Positions 6,259 to 7,576 of a stretch of DNA of 7,576 nt are shown one piece after another. Numbering within the stretch: the stretch's first letter is position 1; each line of letters begins with the position of its first letter. The translations under genes and the position numbers were made by a program. The notes below the pieces were generated by a model. That model made no database searches. It was given only the letters and a program-made list of their open reading frames with translations, and was not told the DNA's origin. The stretch covers positions 1 to 7,576 of the forward strand of contig DAOUSD010000062.1 of NCBI GenBank assembly GCA_030627405.1, given 5' to 3'. The DNA is from Deltaproteobacteria bacterium (GTDB lineage: Bacteria > Desulfobacterota > Desulfobacteria > Desulfobacterales > ETH-SRB1).

Positions 6259-7383
6259 ATGCGATATATTACCCCGTTTGTTCTTGAAGATTTGAGAAAA
6301 AAGATGGTTTTCGTTGGAGGTCCACGCCAGGTCGGCAAGACCACACTGGCCAAAGCCGTTCTTTCAGCAGCCTTCCCTGCGGGGCGTTATCTCAACTGGG
6401 ATTTCGATGAGGATCGACAGGATATTTTACAGAAAAGATGGAGTGCAGAGAATACTTTGCTTGTGTTTGATGAATTGCATAAATTCCCCAGGTGGAAAAG
6501 ATGGATTAAGGGAATTTATGATGTATCGCATGAAACGCACTCATTCCTTGTTACGGGTTCTGCTCGTCTTGATGTTTATCGTCGTGGCGGAGACTCATTA
6601 ATGGGACGTTATCATTATTGGCGTTTACACCCCTTTACTCTTGACGAAATTCCCAAAGGTATCTCTCCAAAAGAAGCTTTTCATCGTCTTATGACTGTTG
6701 GAGGTTTTCCCGAGCCGTTTCTTGATGGAGATGAACGTTCGGCGCGGCGATGGCGGCGAGAGCGTTTTGATAGAGTCATTCGGGAAGATGTTCGGGATCT
6801 GGAATCAATACGCAACATTCAACTGCTTGGCATGTATCTGGATTTATTGCGTCATCGGGTAGGGGGATTAATTACGTTATCAAACATTGCAAATGACTTA
6901 CAGATTTCTCCGAAAACAGCCAAATTATGGCTTGAAGTTTTAGAGAGGATGTATCTTGTTTTCAGTGTTCGCCCATACACGAAGTCCTTGCCCCGGGCGG
7001 TGCTAAAGCCTCCCAAAGTATATTTCTTTGATAACGGCGATGTCCTTGGGGATGAGGGTGCTCGTTTTGAAAATCTTATAGCAACATCTCTGTTTAAGAG
7101 ATTACACTTTCTTGAAGACAGAGACGGTTATCGCTATGAACTGCGGTATATCCGTGATAAAGAGGGACGTGAAGTCGATTTTGTCATTGTAAAAGAGGGT
7201 GAATTGGAAGAGTTGATCGAAGCTAAATTCTCAGATGAGAACATATCGAAATCCCTTCTCTATTATGCCAAACGCTTGAACCCAAAAAGGGCCACGCAAA
7301 TCGTTGCCACGATCAAACGGCCTTTCGACAAAAATCAAATCAAAGTTACTGATCCTGTCTCATACTTTCAAGGATTTTTTTAA
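6259..7383 (+). CDS. AAA-family ATPase with DUF4143-type C-terminal domain
   Basis: This 374-residue protein belongs to the widespread AAA_14/DUF4143 family. The N-terminal ATPase has Walker A GGPRQVGKTT (about residues 20-29), Walker B LLVFDELHKFPRW (about 68-80) and a sensor-like FLVTGSARLD. A winged-helix-like segment follows (about 211-240, TLSNIANDLQISPKTAKLWL), then LERMYLVFSVRPY and KVYFFDNGD. The C-terminal part has E-VDFVI and ELIEAKF (about residues 300-325), the acidic and lysine pattern of a PD-(D/E)XK nuclease-like fold. Family length is usually near 380-430 residues, so it appears complete. The ATG lies six bases after a -10 box and has no Shine-Dalgarno. Its biological role is unknown; these genes are commonly accessory. 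The 3' end is duplicated upstream at 6041-6105. It has its own promoter and is separated from the tonB operon by 321 bases. Confidence 0.9.
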   Translation: MRYITPFVLEDLRKKMVFVGGPRQVGKTTLAKAVLSAAFPAGRYLNWDFDEDRQDILQKRWSAENTLLVFDELHKFPRWKRWIKGIYDVSHETHSFLVTGSARLDVYRRGGDSLMGRYHYWRLHPFTLDEIPKGISPKEAFHRLMTVGGFPEPFLDGDERSARRWRRERFDRVIREDVRDLESIRNIQLLGMYLDLLRHRVGGLITLSNIANDLQISPKTAKLWLEVLERMYLVFSVRPYTKSLPRAVLKPPKVYFFDNGDVLGDEGARFENLIATSLFKRLHFLEDRDGYRYELRYIRDKEGREVDFVIVKEGELEELIEAKFSDENISKSLLYYAKRLNPKRATQIVATIKRPFDKNQIKVTDPVSYFQGFF

Positions 7384-7385
7384 AC
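7321..7385 (+). repeat. 65-bp direct repeat, right copy (left copy at 6041-6105)
   Basis: This is the 3' end of the ATPase gene, its TAA stop and two following bases. It matches the left copy with five substitutions and no gaps. The bases after it share nothing obvious with those after the left copy. Confidence 0.8.
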
Positions 7386-7445
7386 ATGAATTGATGACTT
7401 TAAACAAGTAGGAAGCGGGACGCCCATGATAAAATGCGTTTCATA

Positions 7446-7466
7446 ACATATTAAACTGTGATATGT
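7446..7466. repeat. Short inverted repeat upstream of the transposase fragment
   Basis: ACATAT (7446-7451) and ATATGT (7461-7466) are exact reverse complements around a nine-base loop, just before the transposase-like frame. It could be part of a transposon end or an operator. It is short and AT-rich, so chance is quite possible. Confidence 0.25.
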
Positions 7467-7474
7467 GATTATTT

Positions 7475-7576
7475 AGGCCCAGAAAAGCAAGAATTGACGC
7501 GCCGGGAGCGTTGCATCATATTATATGTCGAGGGATTGAACGAAAGCGGATATTTTATGACAATGCAGACAGAAAT
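7475..7576 (+). CDS. Y1 (REP-associated/IS200-like) transposase, N-terminal part, runs off the window, no ATG
   Basis: From 7481 the frame reads RKARIDAPGALHHIICRGIE followed by RKRIFYDNADRN. This is the characteristic opening of the TnpA_REP/Y1 transposase family (RKARIDxPGALHHIIxRGIERRKIF pattern), single-strand DNA transposases with a HUH motif and one catalytic Tyr. The catalytic residues would lie beyond the window edge. Homologues usually begin Met-x-Arg-Lys, but the codon at the expected Met position (7475-7477) is AGG. An in-frame TGA sits at 7466-7468, leaving no ATG, GTG or TTG before the conserved block. No Shine-Dalgarno is visible either. The copy may have lost its start, or may use a rare codon such as ATT at 7493. 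Family assignment is firm; functionality is doubtful. Confidence 0.75.

Noticed and set aside
7408..7425. GTAG followed by GGGACGCCC as a REP element linked to the Y1 transposase
   Set aside because: The stem is only three base pairs around a three-base loop, too weak to call a REP.

Overview
The window looks like part of a Gram-negative bacterial chromosome. TonB, ExbB/ExbD and an outer-membrane receptor require an outer membrane. The CbiZ-type corrinoid salvage domain and the ThyX-like remnant would fit an anaerobic, Desulfobacterota-like (deltaproteobacterial) lineage, but that placement is inference from gene content and was not tested.

Layout. Positions 2-1885 hold the TonB box, plug and beta-barrel of a TonB-dependent receptor whose 5' end lies outside the window. 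Positions 1886-1955 form a short intergenic region with two mutually exclusive hairpins, the second of which would hide the ribosome binding site of the next gene. Positions 1956-3968 encode an exported BtuF-like corrinoid/siderophore binding domain fused to a CbiZ (adenosylcobinamide amidohydrolase) domain and an unrecognised C-terminal domain. Positions 4022-4195 hold a thyX-like N-terminal remnant, followed by a degenerate GGGATYN heptamer tract. Positions 4264-5937 hold a tightly overlapping exbB-exbD-tonB set. The 321-base gap 5938-6258 contains a long imperfect palindrome, a 19-codon relic of an ATPase gene's 3' end, and a promoter/operator cluster. Positions 6259-7383 encode an AAA/DUF4143-type ATPase with a PD-(D/E)XK-like C-terminus. 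Positions 7475-7576 are the beginning of a Y1 (REP-associated type) transposase whose expected ATG reads AGG and which runs off the window.

How the parts fit. The first 5.9 kb read as a corrinoid acquisition locus. The receptor takes the ligand across the outer membrane. The ExbB/ExbD motor and TonB energise it. The fused binding/CbiZ protein would capture corrinoid in the periplasm and possibly hydrolyse the aminopropanol amide there, before inner-membrane import. No BtuC/BtuD permease or ATPase gene is in the window. The last 1.6 kb is accessory: a stand-alone ATPase flanked by 65-bp direct repeats of its own 3' end, next to a transposase. Nothing indicates that it belongs to the uptake system.
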